A DNA stretch of 64,000 nt from the NCBI RefSeq assembly GCF_025452195.1, contig NZ_CP104973.1, positions 3,517,001 to 3,581,000 on the forward strand, in the 5' to 3' direction. Each line of letters opens with the position of its first letter. Within the stretch, counting starts at the first letter, position 1. A program made the position numbers and the translations under genes. Origin of the DNA: Phyllobacterium zundukense (lineage in GTDB: Bacteria; Pseudomonadota; Alphaproteobacteria; Rhizobiales; Rhizobiaceae). This document shows, piece by piece, positions 9,831 to 19,743 of this stretch. The notes beneath the pieces were generated by a model that saw only the letters and a list, made by a program, of their open reading frames with translations, was not told the origin of the DNA and did not search any database.

Positions 9831-11039
9831 TCAATTTCCGCCAGTTGCATCCGGCAATGCATTCTTGTCACCGGTTGCCGCCTTGGCGGCCTCATCGAGG
9901 CGATTCTTCTCGACATCGCGCCAGCGTTTCACATTATCATTGTGTTCTTCAAGCGTCTCGGCAAATACATGTCCGCCAGTGCCGTCGGCAACGAAGTAAA
10001 GGTCCTTGGTCTGCGACGGATGAGCGACGGCTTCCAGCGCATCACGACCAGGATTTGCGATCGGCCCGGGTGGCAGGCCATTGATCGTATAAGTGTTGTA
10101 AGGCGTCGGCTTCTCAAGATCTGACTTCAGGATCGGGCGGTCCGAAGGCTTGCCCTTGCCACCAAACAAGCCATAAATGATCGTTGGATCGGATTGGAGG
10201 CGCATGCGCTTGTTCAACCGGTTGATGAAGACGGCGGCAACGCGTGGACGCTCGTCCGCCTTACCAGTCTCTTTTTCGACGATGGAGGCGAGCGTCACGA
10301 ACTCTTCGATGGTTTTCAATGGAATCTTGGGATCGCGGCGCTCCCAAATGTCTTCAACCAGCTTTTTCTGATCGGCCTGCATCTTCTTGATAAGTTCCTC
10401 GCGCGTTGTGCCGCGAGAAAAACGCATTGTATTAGCGAAAAGCGAGCCTTCACTGGGCATGATTGCCGGCAAATCGCCAACAAGCACGTCATCCTCGCGC
10501 ACCCGCTGGAAAATCTGCTCAACGGTAAGACCCTCCGGAATCGTCAGCGAACGAAGTACGGATTTTCCGCTGCGCAACAGATCCATGATCTCTCGCATGG
10601 ACGCATGCGCCTTGATTTCATATTCGCCGGCTTTCATGTCTCCCTGATGGCCATAGGCCTGAACGCCATATTTAAAGACCCGGGCATCACTGATAATGCC
10701 CCGCCTTTCCAGTCCATCGGCTATCTCGACAATCCCGGTACCGCTCTTCACAACGTAGTTGGTTGTAACATCGCTAGGTCCAGGCTCATTGAAGGCCAGC
10801 TTGCCAAAGTATACCGCGGCCGCGGCCGCAAGAACCACCAGCACGACGAGCGACAGCATGAAATTGGCAAAAACAACGATCTGGCTGCGAGCGCGACGAG
10901 AGCGTCGCTTCGGCAGAGGTGGCGGTGTACCTGGTTCCGGACGCAATGCTTCAGAAGCCGATTGCGGGACAATCGGCTTACGATCCGGCGTGTTGGCCGC
11001 TGAACCGTTTGTCTCTTCAGACTGCTGATCTGAGCTCAC
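9831..11039 (-). CDS. mltG: Endolytic murein transglycosylase MltG
   Basis: MltG cleaves nascent glycan strands in the inner membrane and is thought to set peptidoglycan chain length. There is a proline- and arginine-rich cytoplasmic tail, one membrane helix (about residues 54-76), a LysM-like subdomain and the YceG catalytic domain with the VEKETG motif near residue 255. GTG 11039 is favoured because CGAGGTG precedes it at good spacing; ATG 11057 would add six residues. It sits directly downstream of fabF, a very common bacterial arrangement. Confidence 0.93.
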   Translation of the reverse strand: MSSDQQSEETNGSAANTPDRKPIVPQSASEALRPEPGTPPPLPKRRSRRARSQIVVFANFMLSLVVLVVLAAAAAVYFGKLAFNEPGPSDVTTNYVVKSGTGIVEIADGLERRGIISDARVFKYGVQAYGHQGDMKAGEYEIKAHASMREIMDLLRSGKSVLRSLTIPEGLTVEQIFQRVREDDVLVGDLPAIMPSEGSLFANTMRFSRGTTREELIKKMQADQKKLVEDIWERRDPKIPLKTIEEFVTLASIVEKETGKADERPRVAAVFINRLNKRMRLQSDPTIIYGLFGGKGKPSDRPILKSDLEKPTPYNTYTINGLPPGPIANPGRDALEAVAHPSQTKDLYFVADGTGGHVFAETLEEHNDNVKRWRDVEKNRLDEAAKAATGDKNALPDATGGN

Positions 11040-11129
11040 GCAAGCACCTCGGGACATGATACCGGCTGACGCCGGTAGAATCGATTGTGATTATGGCAAA
11101 AACGCGAGAGCGCCCCGCCATAAAATCAA

Positions 11130-12392
11130 TCACTGTTGATAACGCCGCATCACGAGCGAGGCATTGGTACCGCCAAACCCAAAGGAATTGGAAAGCGCGA
11201 TATCGATCTTGCGTTCGCGCGGCTTGTGCGGAACCAGATCGATCTTCGTTTCCTTGGACGGCTTATCCAGATTGATCGTTGCAGGGGCGATATTATCGCG
11301 GATCGCCAGCACGCAGAAAATAGCTTCTGTCGAGCCAGCGGCACCAAGAAGATGACCGATGGAAGATTTGGTGGATGACATCGATATTTTCGAAGCGGCA
11401 TCGCCGACAACGCGTTCGACCGCACCGAGTTCAATCGTATCGGCCATGGTCGAAGTGCCGTGTGAGTTGATGTAATCCACATCGCCCGGCGTTATACCTG
11501 CGCGCTTCAAAGCCATTTCCATAGAGCGCTGTGCGCCCTCACCACTCTCTGATGGTGCGGTGATGTGGTAAGCATCGCCGGATAGGCCATAGCCGATGAT
11601 CTCGGCATAAATCCTGGCGCCGCGAGCCAGGGCATGTTCCAGCTCTTCAAGGACGACAACGCCAGCGCCTTCACCCATCACGAAACCATCGCGGTCTTCA
11701 TCATAGGGTCTCGACGCGGTTGTCGGATCGTCGTTTCTGGCAGTGGACAATGCCTTGCATGCAGCAAAGCCGGCTAGCGAAATGCGGCTGACTGGCGACT
11801 CCGTGCCACCGGCCACCATCACATCGGCATCTCCAAAGGCGATCAAACGCGAGGCATCGCCGATAGCGTGTGCACCGGTGGAGCAAGCGGTAACGACTGC
11901 ATGATTTGGACCGCGCAGCTTGTGTTTGATCGATACCTGACCGGAAGCCAGGTTTATCAGACGGCCGGGAATGAAGAAGGGCGAGATGCGGCGGGGGCCC
12001 TTGTCGCGCAGTGTATAGCCTGCTTCGACAATGCCCTCGAGGCCACCAATGCCGGACCCGATCAAAACACCTGTACGGATCTGATCTTCATCGCTTTCCG
12101 GCGCCCATTTGGCATCCGCAAGGGCCTGGTCTGCAGCCGCAACGGCGTAAACAATGAAAGGATCGACCTTGCGCTGCTCTTTGGGTTCCATCCAATCGTC
12201 GGGATTAAACGTACCATCAGAGCCATCACCCACCGGAATACGGCAGGCGATCTTGCAAGGAAGATCTTCAACTTCAAATTCCGTCACACGCCGGGCACCA
12301 CTCTGGCCGGCAAGAAGCCGTGACCAGGTTAGTTCAACCCCGGATGCGAGAGGAGAAACCAGCCCAAGGCCGGTTATGACAACACGCCTCAT
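11130..12392 (-). CDS. fabF: 3-oxoacyl-[ACP] synthase II (KAS II)
   Basis: Condensing enzyme that elongates acyl-ACP with malonyl-ACP. The catalytic Cys-His-His triad is intact: Cys170 in TACSTGAHA, His311 in NSHGTST and His347 in SSIGHLLGAAGS. The 420-residue length and the C-terminal GFGGTNA are normal. It lies downstream of acpP in the order fabD-fabG-acpP-fabF on the minus strand, with mltG following. Confidence 0.97.
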   Translation of the reverse strand: MRRVVITGLGLVSPLASGVELTWSRLLAGQSGARRVTEFEVEDLPCKIACRIPVGDGSDGTFNPDDWMEPKEQRKVDPFIVYAVAAADQALADAKWAPESDEDQIRTGVLIGSGIGGLEGIVEAGYTLRDKGPRRISPFFIPGRLINLASGQVSIKHKLRGPNHAVVTACSTGAHAIGDASRLIAFGDADVMVAGGTESPVSRISLAGFAACKALSTARNDDPTTASRPYDEDRDGFVMGEGAGVVVLEELEHALARGARIYAEIIGYGLSGDAYHITAPSESGEGAQRSMEMALKRAGITPGDVDYINSHGTSTMADTIELGAVERVVGDAASKISMSSTKSSIGHLLGAAGSTEAIFCVLAIRDNIAPATINLDKPSKETKIDLVPHKPRERKIDIALSNSFGFGGTNASLVMRRYQQ

Positions 12393-12497
12393 GGCAGATC
12401 CTTAACTATCCAATGCAACATGATTGTTTCCGGCCCAACGCATGAACGAGCAAGGTTAAGCACCTTATATCACGATCGCTGCGGGGCCGAACAAAAA

Positions 12498-12734
12498 TCA
12501 GGCAGATGCTTTGTCGATGAACTTGACGGCATCGCCGACTGTCAGAATCGTCTCGGCAGCATCGTCCGGGATTTCGACGCCAAACTCTTCTTCAAAAGCC
12601 ATCACGAGCTCGACAGTATCAAGGCTGTCGGCGCCCAGATCGTCGATGAAGCTCGCACCATCGGTGACTTTCTCGGCATCAACGCCCAGATGTTCAATAA
12701 CGATTTTCTTGACGCGTTCTGCAGTATCACTCAT
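12498..12734 (-). CDS. acpP: Acyl carrier protein
   Basis: A 78-residue acidic carrier protein. The phosphopantetheine attachment serine is Ser37 within [14 protein letters not shown]. It carries growing acyl chains for the FabD/FabG/FabF enzymes encoded on either side. The 260 bp between its start and fabG (12735-12994) probably hold its own promoter, as is usual for this very highly expressed gene. Confidence 0.98.
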   Translation of the reverse strand: MSDTAERVKKIVIEHLGVDAEKVTDGASFIDDLGADSLDTVELVMAFEEEFGVEIPDDAAETILTVGDAVKFIDKASA

Positions 12735-12936
12735 GTGGAAACCTCAACCTGTTTGTTTTTCCCTATGCCTTGGTTAGCGGCACGGATGACTCTAATCAAG
12801 CAATAAGATGGTTGTTCCGCCCTGTTTAACAGCTAAAACACCCGTCCTTGCGGCTCTTTCCTTGCGGAACTGAAAGGACATCAAATCGATTTGACTGCCC
12901 AGACTGGTGCGCGACTTATCACGCTTTATTCACTGC

Positions 12937-12960
12937 CTCAATCTCATAAATGTGATTGAG
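12937..12960. terminator. Hairpin downstream of fabG
   Basis: CTCAATC (12937-12943) pairs with GATTGAG (12954-12960), about 35 bases past the fabG stop in the minus-strand direction. There is no clear T-run, so it may be only a weak attenuator or an RNA 3' end. The rest of 12735-12994 shows no ORF. Confidence 0.3.
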
Positions 12961-12994
12961 ACCAATACCCACCGATACCGCGGTACGTTCTGGC

Positions 12995-13732
12995 TCAGAT
13001 CATCGCCATGCCACCGTTGACGTGAATGGTCTGACCGGTGACATAAGATGCTTCAGTGCTGGCAAGATAGACAACCGACGAAGCAACTTCGGCGCCCGTA
13101 CCCATGCGGCGCATCGGAATTGCCGACATGATGCTTTCTTTCTGTTTGTCGTTGAGCTTGTCAGTCATTGCCGATTCGATGAAACCCGGTGCAACGCAGT
13201 TGACCGTGACGTTGCGGCTGGCGATTTCCTGCGCCAAAGATTTGGAGAAGCCGATGAGTCCAGCTTTGGAAGCGACATAATTGGTTTGACCCGGATTTCC
13301 TGTGACGCCCACGACCGAAGTTATGTTGATGACGCGGCCATAACGGCGGCGCATCATCGGATGCGTGAGTTCGCGGGTCAGACGGAAAACTGCAGTCAGA
13401 TTGACTTCAAGCACATTGTCCCAGTCCGCATCGCTCATGCGCACGAAGAGGCCGTCTTTGGTGATGCCCGCGTTGTTGACGAGAATATCAACGCCCCCAA
13501 GATCGGCTTCGGCCTTTTCGCCAAGCGCCTTGACCTCGTCGCGATCGGAAAGATTAGCCGGGAAGATCATCGCCCGATCACTAAAATCAGACGCCAGAGC
13601 TTCGAGCTTCTCTACACGTGTGCCATGGAGCCCCACGGTTGCGCCCCGTGCATGGAGCGCACGAGCGATTGCCTCGCCAATACCACCCGTCGCACCCGTG
13701 ATAAGAGCCTTGCGGCCTGTGAGATCAAACAT
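12995..13732 (-). CDS. fabG: 3-oxoacyl-[ACP] reductase
   Basis: NADPH-dependent reductase of the fatty-acid elongation cycle, classical SDR fold. TGATGGIG (12-19) binds the cofactor, NNAG is at 86-89, and the catalytic Ser139, Tyr152 and Lys156 are in place. The start at ATG 13732 (MFDLTGRKALITG) gives 245 residues, the normal FabG length; longer in-frame extensions lack family similarity. It lies 13 bases after the fabD stop. Confidence 0.97.
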   Translation of the reverse strand: MFDLTGRKALITGATGGIGEAIARALHARGATVGLHGTRVEKLEALASDFSDRAMIFPANLSDRDEVKALGEKAEADLGGVDILVNNAGITKDGLFVRMSDADWDNVLEVNLTAVFRLTRELTHPMMRRRYGRVINITSVVGVTGNPGQTNYVASKAGLIGFSKSLAQEIASRNVTVNCVAPGFIESAMTDKLNDKQKESIMSAIPMRRMGTGAEVASSVVYLASTEASYVTGQTIHVNGGMAMI

Positions 13733-13745
13733 TGCGCGTTCCTTT

Positions 13746-14690
13746 TTAAGCGTTGAGGGCAGCGACAGCCGCATCGATGTCTTCTGGTGTGCCGACAGCA
13801 ATACCGGATATGTCTTTATTAATACGGCGGGCAAGACCAGTCAGCACTTTGCCAGCACCGATTTCGTAGAGCGTTGTGACGCCATTATTACCAAACCATT
13901 CTACCGTCTCGCGCCAGCGCACCTGTCCGGTCACTTGCTCAACCAGCAATGCGGCGATTTCGGCCGCAGACTTGACGGGCGCAGCGCGGACATTGGCAAT
14001 AAGCGGCACGACCGGATCGTTCTTGGAAACGTTGGCCAATGCGATGCGCATGGCTTCCGCAGCGGGCTCCATCAAAGAAGAGTGAAAAGGAGCGGAAACC
14101 GGCAGCATAATCGCGCGTTTGGCCCCTTTGGTGGAGGCCAGCGCAGCCGCTGCCTCGACAGGGCCCTTCGCGCCGGAAATCACCAACTGACCGCCGCCAT
14201 TATCATTGGCGATCTGAACAGGTCCCTGATTTGAGGTTTCGGCGCAAATCGCCTCAACATCTTCATGCTCAAGGCCGATAATGGCGGCCATGGCGCCCTC
14301 ACCCGCTGGAACCGCCTTCTGCATGGCGTTGCCGCGAATGCGCAAGAGGCGCGCCGTATCGGATAGCGAGAATGTGCCGGCTGCACAAAGCGCCGAATAC
14401 TCGCCGAGAGAATGGCCGGCGACATAGGCAATTTTATCCTTCAAGGATACGCCCTTGGACTCCAGCACCCGAAATACGGCGATGGATACGGCCATCAATG
14501 CGGGCTGGGCATTGGCAGTCAGCGTCAATGTTTCTTCAGGACCTTCCCAGATGATTGAAGACAGCTTCTCACCCAGAGCTTCGTCCACCTCGTCGAGAAC
14601 AGCACGGGCCTCCGGGAAATTCTCGGCCAAAGCCTTGCCCATGCCGACAACCTGGCTTCCTTGACCTGGAAAGGTGAATGCAATGGACAT
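13746..14690 (-). CDS. fabD: Malonyl-CoA:ACP transacylase
   Basis: Transfers malonyl groups from CoA to ACP to prime fatty-acid elongation. The nucleophile is Ser94 in GHSLGEYSA, with FPGQGSQ at the N terminus and SAPFHSSLM carrying the catalytic His. ATG 14690 (MSIAFTFPGQGSQ) gives 314 residues. It is the first gene of the fabD-fabG-acpP-fabF group, and its promoter must lie in 14691-14880, a 190-bp stretch shared with the divergent hicAB pair. Confidence 0.96.
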   Translation of the reverse strand: MSIAFTFPGQGSQVVGMGKALAENFPEARAVLDEVDEALGEKLSSIIWEGPEETLTLTANAQPALMAVSIAVFRVLESKGVSLKDKIAYVAGHSLGEYSALCAAGTFSLSDTARLLRIRGNAMQKAVPAGEGAMAAIIGLEHEDVEAICAETSNQGPVQIANDNGGGQLVISGAKGPVEAAAALASTKGAKRAIMLPVSAPFHSSLMEPAAEAMRIALANVSKNDPVVPLIANVRAAPVKSAAEIAALLVEQVTGQVRWRETVEWFGNNGVTTLYEIGAGKVLTGLARRINKDISGIAVGTPEDIDAAVAALNA

Positions 14691-14880
14691 AAGCTGCGCC
14701 TCCAAAGGTTGCTTATATTGTGAATCTGACGCGCGATGTGCCTACAGGCAAGGACGAAGTCAAGCTTTGATGCAGCCAAAACGACTAACGCTAGGCATGC
14801 TCGGCTTTAGGCTAAGTGATAGATTGACTGACGTCGACCACCCTCCTCATAGTTGCTCAGGCTACGAACCGGGAGAGTTA

Positions 14881-15132
14881 ATGAGCAAACGTCTTGAGCA
14901 GATGCGCTGGAATCCAAAGGCGGACTGGCGCATTGAAGATGTTCAGACCGTTTGCAAGGAGTTTGAAATTATCTGCAAGAGGTCCCGCTCCGGCAGTTCT
15001 CATTATAAGGTCTCGCACGCATCACAGTACGAGATTTTAACGATCCCTTTTAAAAGACCGATTAAGCCTGTATATATACGGAAACTCATCGAGTTTGTTG
15101 AAGCTGTGAGGAATTCACGTGACCTATCATAA
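14881..15132 (+). CDS. hicA: HicA-like mRNA interferase toxin
   Basis: An 83-residue basic protein of the HicA/YcfA family. These small double-stranded-RNA-binding-fold toxins cleave mRNA unless bound by HicB. The SGSSHYKVSH segment carries the family's catalytic His, and ILTIPFKRPIKPVYIRKLIE matches the conserved C-terminal strand-helix. Start ATG 14881 follows a purine-rich GGGAGAG. It overlaps hicB by 14 bases, so the two are cotranslated, toxin first. The pair is inserted between fabD and rpsF and is likely accessory. Confidence 0.8.
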   Translation: MSKRLEQMRWNPKADWRIEDVQTVCKEFEIICKRSRSGSSHYKVSHASQYEILTIPFKRPIKPVYIRKLIEFVEAVRNSRDLS

Positions 15133-15340
15133 ATATCCGGTCGTTGTTTCTGCCCTTGCCGATGAGGAAGGCGGAGGATTTGGTGCTTATGTACCCGATC
15201 TTCCAGGTTGCATGAGTGACGGCGATACACCCGAAGAGGCCGTACATAACGCTTATGATGCAATCGAAGCCTGGATCGAGGCCGCCAGTGAGTTGGGCCG
15301 CGATATTCCAGCACCCTCTCAGAAACTGACACTTGCCTGA
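15119..15340 (+). CDS. hicB: HicB-like antitoxin
   Basis: A 73-residue HicB-family antitoxin with the diagnostic YVPDLPGCMSDGDTPEEA motif and the AIEAWIEAA helix. It should bind and neutralise the HicA toxin encoded immediately upstream. The start is GTG 15119, inside the 3' end of hicA. The protein ends soon after the partial RNase-H-like fold and has no HTH or ribbon-helix-helix extension, so direct autoregulation through DNA binding is doubtful. Confidence 0.82.
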   Translation: MTYHKYPVVVSALADEEGGGFGAYVPDLPGCMSDGDTPEEAVHNAYDAIEAWIEAASELGRDIPAPSQKLTLA

Positions 15341-15613
15341 TTATACGCAATTTACGCCCACTTAGAAAATCTGCCAGGCGGGTTGCTTATTGGGCCATTT
15401 GCCCGTATAGAGCGCCCGTTCATTGCTCGGCGTCAGCTGGGGGCTGAACGGAGGGCCGGATTTCGATCCGTCGAAGCATAAGAGCTTCAGCCTCCCGTGT
15501 CTCCGCTCTCGATCGTCTCCATCAGCGTCCTTTCTTCCCCGGTCATCCGGCAGAGAGATTCGCAGAGGTTTACCGTTGGTTCCGGGCAATATTAACGAAG
15601 AAAGGCAAAGACA
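15341..15613. other. rpsF leader region, no gene seen
   Basis: About 270 bases without a convincing ORF lie between hicB and rpsF. They should hold the promoter and 5' leader of the rpsF-rpsR-DUF2232-rplI operon. In many bacteria this leader binds the S6:S18 complex for feedback control. I see a CCG-containing segment (around 15570-15590) but cannot assign the motif with confidence. Confidence 0.35.
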
Positions 15614-16039
15614 ATGGCTCTTTATGAACATGTGTTCCTTGCTCGACAGGACATTTCGCAGCAGCAGGTCGATGCGCTTGTAGAACAATACAAGGGTATC
15701 ATCGAGACCAATGGCGGCACAGTCGGGCGTATTGAAAGCTGGGGGCTCCGTGCTCTCACCTATCGTATCAACAAGAACCGCAAGGCGTACTATTCGCTGC
15801 TCAACATCACTGCTCCTGCAGCAGCTGTTGCTGAGCTCGAGCGTCAGCAGCGCATCAACGAAGATGTCCTGCGTTTCATGACGATCCGCGTTGACGAACA
15901 CGAGGAAGGCCAGTCGGCCATGCTCGCTCGCCGTGACGATCGCCGCGACCGCGACGACAACAAGTTCGGTGGCCGCGACGACGACCGTCCGCGCCGTCCA
16001 CGCCGTCCGCGTGACGAAGCCGGTGAAGGAGCAGAATAA
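15614..16039 (+). CDS. rpsF: 30S ribosomal protein S6
   Basis: Small-subunit protein that binds 16S rRNA together with S18. The conserved core spans roughly residues 1-95 ([33 protein letters not shown]). The C terminus is a long charged Arg/Asp-rich tail, longer than in E. coli but usual in rhizobia. RBS AAGAAAGG precedes ATG 15614. Its stop overlaps rpsR (TAATG). Confidence 0.98.
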   Translation: MALYEHVFLARQDISQQQVDALVEQYKGIIETNGGTVGRIESWGLRALTYRINKNRKAYYSLLNITAPAAAVAELERQQRINEDVLRFMTIRVDEHEEGQSAMLARRDDRRDRDDNKFGGRDDDRPRRPRRPRDEAGEGAE

Positions 16040-16287
16040 TGGTTGATATCAATCAGATCCCGACCCGCCGTCCGTTCCATCGCCGCCGCAAGACCTGCCC
16101 GTTCTCGGGTGCCAATGCGCCGAAGATCGACTACAAGGACGTAAAACTCCTGTCGCGCTACATTTCTGAGCGTGGCAAGATCGTTCCTTCCCGTATCACG
16201 GCTGTCAGCCAGAAGAAGCAGCGCGAACTCGCACAGGCGATCAAGCGTGCCCGTTTCCTCGGCCTGCTGCCATACGTTGTAAAATAA
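16039..16287 (+). CDS. rpsR: 30S ribosomal protein S18
   Basis: An 82-residue basic protein of the 30S platform that forms a heterodimer with S6. RRKTCPFSG and [19 protein letters not shown] are signature segments. It is translationally coupled to rpsF by a one-base overlap. Confidence 0.98.
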   Translation: MVDINQIPTRRPFHRRRKTCPFSGANAPKIDYKDVKLLSRYISERGKIVPSRITAVSQKKQRELAQAIKRARFLGLLPYVVK

Positions 16288-16293
16288 TAAACT

Positions 16294-16321
16294 GAGGCGG
16301 TGGGTTTCGACCCTCCGCCTC
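16294..16321. terminator. Strong hairpin after rpsR
   Basis: GAGGCGG (16294-16300) pairs with CCGCCTC (16315-16321), and GGG/CCC pair further inside after a T-T mismatch, leaving a six-base loop. No T-run follows, so it could be a partial terminator or a processing/stability hairpin lowering expression of the downstream membrane protein relative to S6 and S18. Confidence 0.45.
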
Positions 16322-16429
16322 ATTCCACCATCCGCGATGGGCGCGGGTCTGGTGATTCAGAAAACCCGAGTTGAGGTAGTGGTCTAAGGACCGCCTCTAA
16401 CTGCTGAAACAAGCAGGACAGCGAGTGAA

Positions 16430-17401
16430 ATGAAACTGACTGCAAAAGATATTGGCGTAGGTGTGCTAGCGGGCTTTGCCGCTGCACTGCTTTCGGTTGG
16501 CGTTATCACGCAATCGACCCTCGCCATGGCGCTCCTGCTGTTTTCACCGCTGCCTATTTTTGTGGCCGCTCTCGGCTGGGGTACGGCCGCCGGATTGATT
16601 GCCGCACTTTCCATGGCTGTCGCCGTCTCCGTGCTTGCCGCGCCAATGGCGGCCCTTATCGTTGTCCTGATCACTGCGCTCCCTGCTGCCGCTGCATCGT
16701 ACTTTACCGGCCTAGCGCGCCCTGCCGATGAAATCGGTGGACCGAAGGACGTCATGGTCTGGTATCCGCTCGCCGATACTCTGCTGCGCCTAGCGCTGAT
16801 TGTGGCAGCCAGTTTCATCGCAATCGGCATGCTCGTCGGTTTTGGCGATGAACTCGCGGCCGAACTGGCGAAATCACTGGGGCAGCAGCTTGCCGCGAGC
16901 AACCCTGAACTTGCCGCAAATGCCGACGTTGCGCAGAGCATGGCACTGTTTGTCGTGCGTGTACTGCCCGCTCTGCAGCCTGCCATATGGGTGACGATAA
17001 TCGTCGCCAATCTTTATCTGGCGCTGCGGTTGACGGCCGCTTCCGGCAAACTACGCCGACCGCATGACGATTGGCCGCGGGCGCTGCGCATGCCCCGCGC
17101 CGCGCTTATCGTCTTCGCCATCGCTTGCGCTGCCTGCTTCCTGCCGGGCGGCATCGGCTATGCCGCAACCGCGATTGCCGGCGCACTCGGTGCCGGTTTC
17201 ACGATGGCGGGTTTCGCCATACTGCATGCAAGGACGCGCGGCGCAGCGTGGCGCCCAGTGGCACTATGGTTCGCTTACCTCGCGGTTGTGCTTTTCGCCT
17301 TTGTGCTTTTCCTCTTCCTTCTTGCCGGTTTGTTCGACACGTCGCGCAACGCCCCGGTTTCGAAGGCTGCGAATACAACACCACCTAACAACGACAACTA
17401 A
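16430..17401 (+). CDS. DUF2232 family membrane protein
   Basis: A 323-residue polytopic membrane protein with about eight hydrophobic segments across nearly its whole length. In many Alphaproteobacteria a DUF2232 protein sits exactly here, between rpsR and rplI, and I assign it mainly on this position plus its hydrophobic profile. No catalytic motif is visible and its function is unknown. The C-terminal tail is short and polar (TTPPNNDN). Context alone suggests coexpression with ribosomal protein genes. Confidence 0.75.
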   Translation: MKLTAKDIGVGVLAGFAAALLSVGVITQSTLAMALLLFSPLPIFVAALGWGTAAGLIAALSMAVAVSVLAAPMAALIVVLITALPAAAASYFTGLARPADEIGGPKDVMVWYPLADTLLRLALIVAASFIAIGMLVGFGDELAAELAKSLGQQLAASNPELAANADVAQSMALFVVRVLPALQPAIWVTIIVANLYLALRLTAASGKLRRPHDDWPRALRMPRAALIVFAIACAACFLPGGIGYAATAIAGALGAGFTMAGFAILHARTRGAAWRPVALWFAYLAVVLFAFVLFLFLLAGLFDTSRNAPVSKAANTTPPNNDN

Positions 17402-17427
17402 CATTAGAACAGACAAGGATAATTCAA

Positions 17428-17997
17428 ATGGAAGTCATTCTTCTCGAACGTATCAGCCGCCTCGGCCAGATGGGCGAAACAGTCAAGGTAAAGGACGGCT
17501 TTGCCCGTAATTTCCTGTTGCCACAGGGCAAGGCTCTTCGTGCCAACGAAGCCAACAAGAAGAAGTTCGAAGGTCAGCGCGCGCAGCTCGAAGCACGCAA
17601 TCTCGAACGCAAGACTGAAGCACAGGCGATCTCCGAAAAGCTCGACGGCAAGTCGTTCATCGCCGTTCGTTCGGCAGGTGAAACCGGTCAGCTCTACGGT
17701 TCAGTTTCGACACGCGATATCGCTGATCTGATCACCGCTGAAGGCTTCTCGATCAACCGCAACCAGGTTGAACTGAACACGCCGATCAAGACCATTGGCC
17801 TGCACAAGATCGTGCTGACACTTCATCCGGAAGTTGAAGCAACGGTCACGATCAACATTGCTCGTACTGCAGATGAAGCCGAGCGTCAGGTAAAGGGCGA
17901 AGATCTTACCTCCGCCGAGGCGATCTACGGTATCGAAGAAGTTCCGCTTGCGGACGAATTCTTCGACGAGGACGAAGAAGGCGAAGAAAACGCCTGA
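17428..17997 (+). CDS. rplI: 50S ribosomal protein L9
   Basis: Large-subunit protein with the bilobed L9 architecture: N-terminal rRNA-binding domain ([19 protein letters not shown]), the long connecting helix rich in Lys/Glu, and a C-terminal domain (about 75-150). An acidic extension ([12 protein letters not shown]) makes it 189 residues, longer than E. coli L9 but usual in rhizobia. It is followed by a strong intrinsic terminator. Confidence 0.98.
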   Translation: MEVILLERISRLGQMGETVKVKDGFARNFLLPQGKALRANEANKKKFEGQRAQLEARNLERKTEAQAISEKLDGKSFIAVRSAGETGQLYGSVSTRDIADLITAEGFSINRNQVELNTPIKTIGLHKIVLTLHPEVEATVTINIARTADEAERQVKGEDLTSAEAIYGIEEVPLADEFFDEDEEGEENA

Positions 17998-18048
17998 TCT
18001 TTCTTCGATAGATCATTCTTTCGAATGATCTCATCAACATTTTGAAAG

Positions 18049-18077
18049 TACCCGGCAGCAGTGCCGGGTATTTTTTT
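18049..18077 (+). terminator. Rho-independent terminator after rplI
   Basis: TACCCGGCA (18049-18057) pairs perfectly with TGCCGGGTA (18062-18070) around a four-base loop and is followed directly by seven Ts (18071-18077). It ends the rpsF-rplI transcript. Confidence 0.9.
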
Positions 18078-18188
18078 GCTTTTCAGGAACAAAAAAACGA
18101 TTAGATTTGTTTGTCTTACCACGCCCGACCACGGCTCACCTCGAGCCTGCTAATGGCCGAGCTCTATCGTCAATGATGGAGATTGTTC

Positions 18189-19470
18189 ATGAATGCCATA
18201 CTAAAAGCCGCGCTCTCGCGGATGATCTACACTGGCACTTTGGTTATCACAGACTCTTCCGGTAAATCTCAAACCTTCGGTGATGGAACCGGAGAGCAAT
18301 TCGCCTTTCGCATCAACAGCGCAGCGGCCGAACGAAAGATCGCTTTCGACCCATCGCTACACTTCCCGGAAGCCTATATGAACGGCGATATCGACGTTCT
18401 CGAAGGCGATATTTATGACGTCCTGAAGATCATTTTCGAGAATACCGGGGCGACTGTCGCCAAGGAACCCTGGATGTTGGCGATCGAAGGCATACGCCGT
18501 GCCACCCGCCGCCTGCATCAGATGAATACGCTGACTCGCGCTTCCAGCAACGTCCAGCGCCACTATGACCTGTCTGAAGACCTCTACAGGTTGTTCCTCG
18601 ATACGGACATGCAATATTCCTGTGCCTACTTCGAACGGCCGGATGCAACGCTGGAAGAAGCACAACTGGCGAAGAAGCGTCACATCGCAGCGAAACTGCT
18701 GTTGAAAAAGGGGCACAAGACGCTCGATATTGGTTGCGGCTGGGGCGGACTCGGAATCTACCTCGCCAAGCACCTCGAAGCCAATGTGACCGGTGTAACG
18801 CTGTCGCAAGAGCAATTCGGTATCGCCAACAAGCGCGCATTCGAAGAAGGCCTGACGGGAAAAGCGCAATTCACCCTTCAGGACTATAGAACGATCGAAG
18901 AGAGCTTCGACCGCATCGTGTCGGTCGGCATGTTCGAACATGTCGGTATCGGGCACTTCCCGGAATATTTCCAGCATACCGCACGGCTTTTGAAGAAGGA
19001 CGGTGTATTCCTCCTGCATTCCATCGGCCGCTCGGATGGCCCCTCCTATACGAACGCCTTCATCCAGAAATACATATTCCCGGGCGGTTATATTCCGGCA
19101 CTCTCGGAAGTGCTGCCGCACATCGAAAAGGCTGGTCTCGTTGTCACCGATATCGAGATTCTCCGGCTGCACTACGCGGACACCCTGCGTATCTGGCGCG
19201 AACGATTCATGGCGAGATCGCGAGAAGGCCAAGGCGATCTACGATGAACGGTTCTGCCGCATGTGGGAGTTCTATCTTGCGGCTTCGGAAGCGGCGTTCC
19301 GCTGGCAAAACCTGGTCGTGTTCCAGATCCAGCTCGCACACCGGCAGGAAGCCGTGCCCCTAACCCGGAACTATATCGAGAAGGAAGAAAAGCGGCTGAA
19401 GCGGCTTGAATGCGAACGGAGCTCCGCCAATAGCCAGGTGGAGACCAAGGAATCAGTCGCCGGGCGGTAA
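18189..19470 (+). CDS. cfa: Cyclopropane-fatty-acyl-phospholipid synthase (apparent frameshift)
   Basis: Adds a SAM-derived methylene across double bonds of membrane phospholipid acyl chains. The methyltransferase motif LDIGCGWGG is at residues 179-187, and GMFEHVG follows. Start ATG 18189 has GGAG seven bases upstream. The frame breaks at about 19212-19219. Before it the protein reads WRERFMARS; the conserved C terminus (KAIYDERFCRMWEFYLAASEAAFRW) continues in the +1 frame. Deleting one base in GCGAGATC restores FMANREKAKAIYDER and a protein of about 426 residues. The conserved C-terminal block is intact, so an error or a very recent mutation is likely. Confidence 0.88.
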
Positions 19471-19503
19471 GTCCGACGACAGACTACCCCCTAACATCAA
19501 AAA

Positions 19504-19536
19504 CCATCCGCAGGGCGATTTGCGGATGGATTTTTT
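19504..19536 (+). terminator. Rho-independent terminator after cfa
   Basis: CCATCCGCA (19504-19512) pairs exactly with TGCGGATGG (19521-19529), followed by ATTTTTT. It ends the cfa transcript. The following bases to 19743 hold no gene and should contain the dnaB promoter. Confidence 0.88.
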
Positions 19537-19743
19537 GTGTTTTCCACTGCGCCCAAATTGCGACATTGAGCGTTGCGGGTATACACTGTCATCTGCGAAT
19601 CACGCGCCAAATCGGTGGCTCTGAGTCAAGCTGTAACATCCTGTTTTGTACTTCTTGCTGTGGACGGAAATGTATAGTCCGCCTCCGCATTGCGTCGTTA
19701 AAAACGCCGTGGCCATGTTGATCGAGGAACAGGAAAATTTGAA

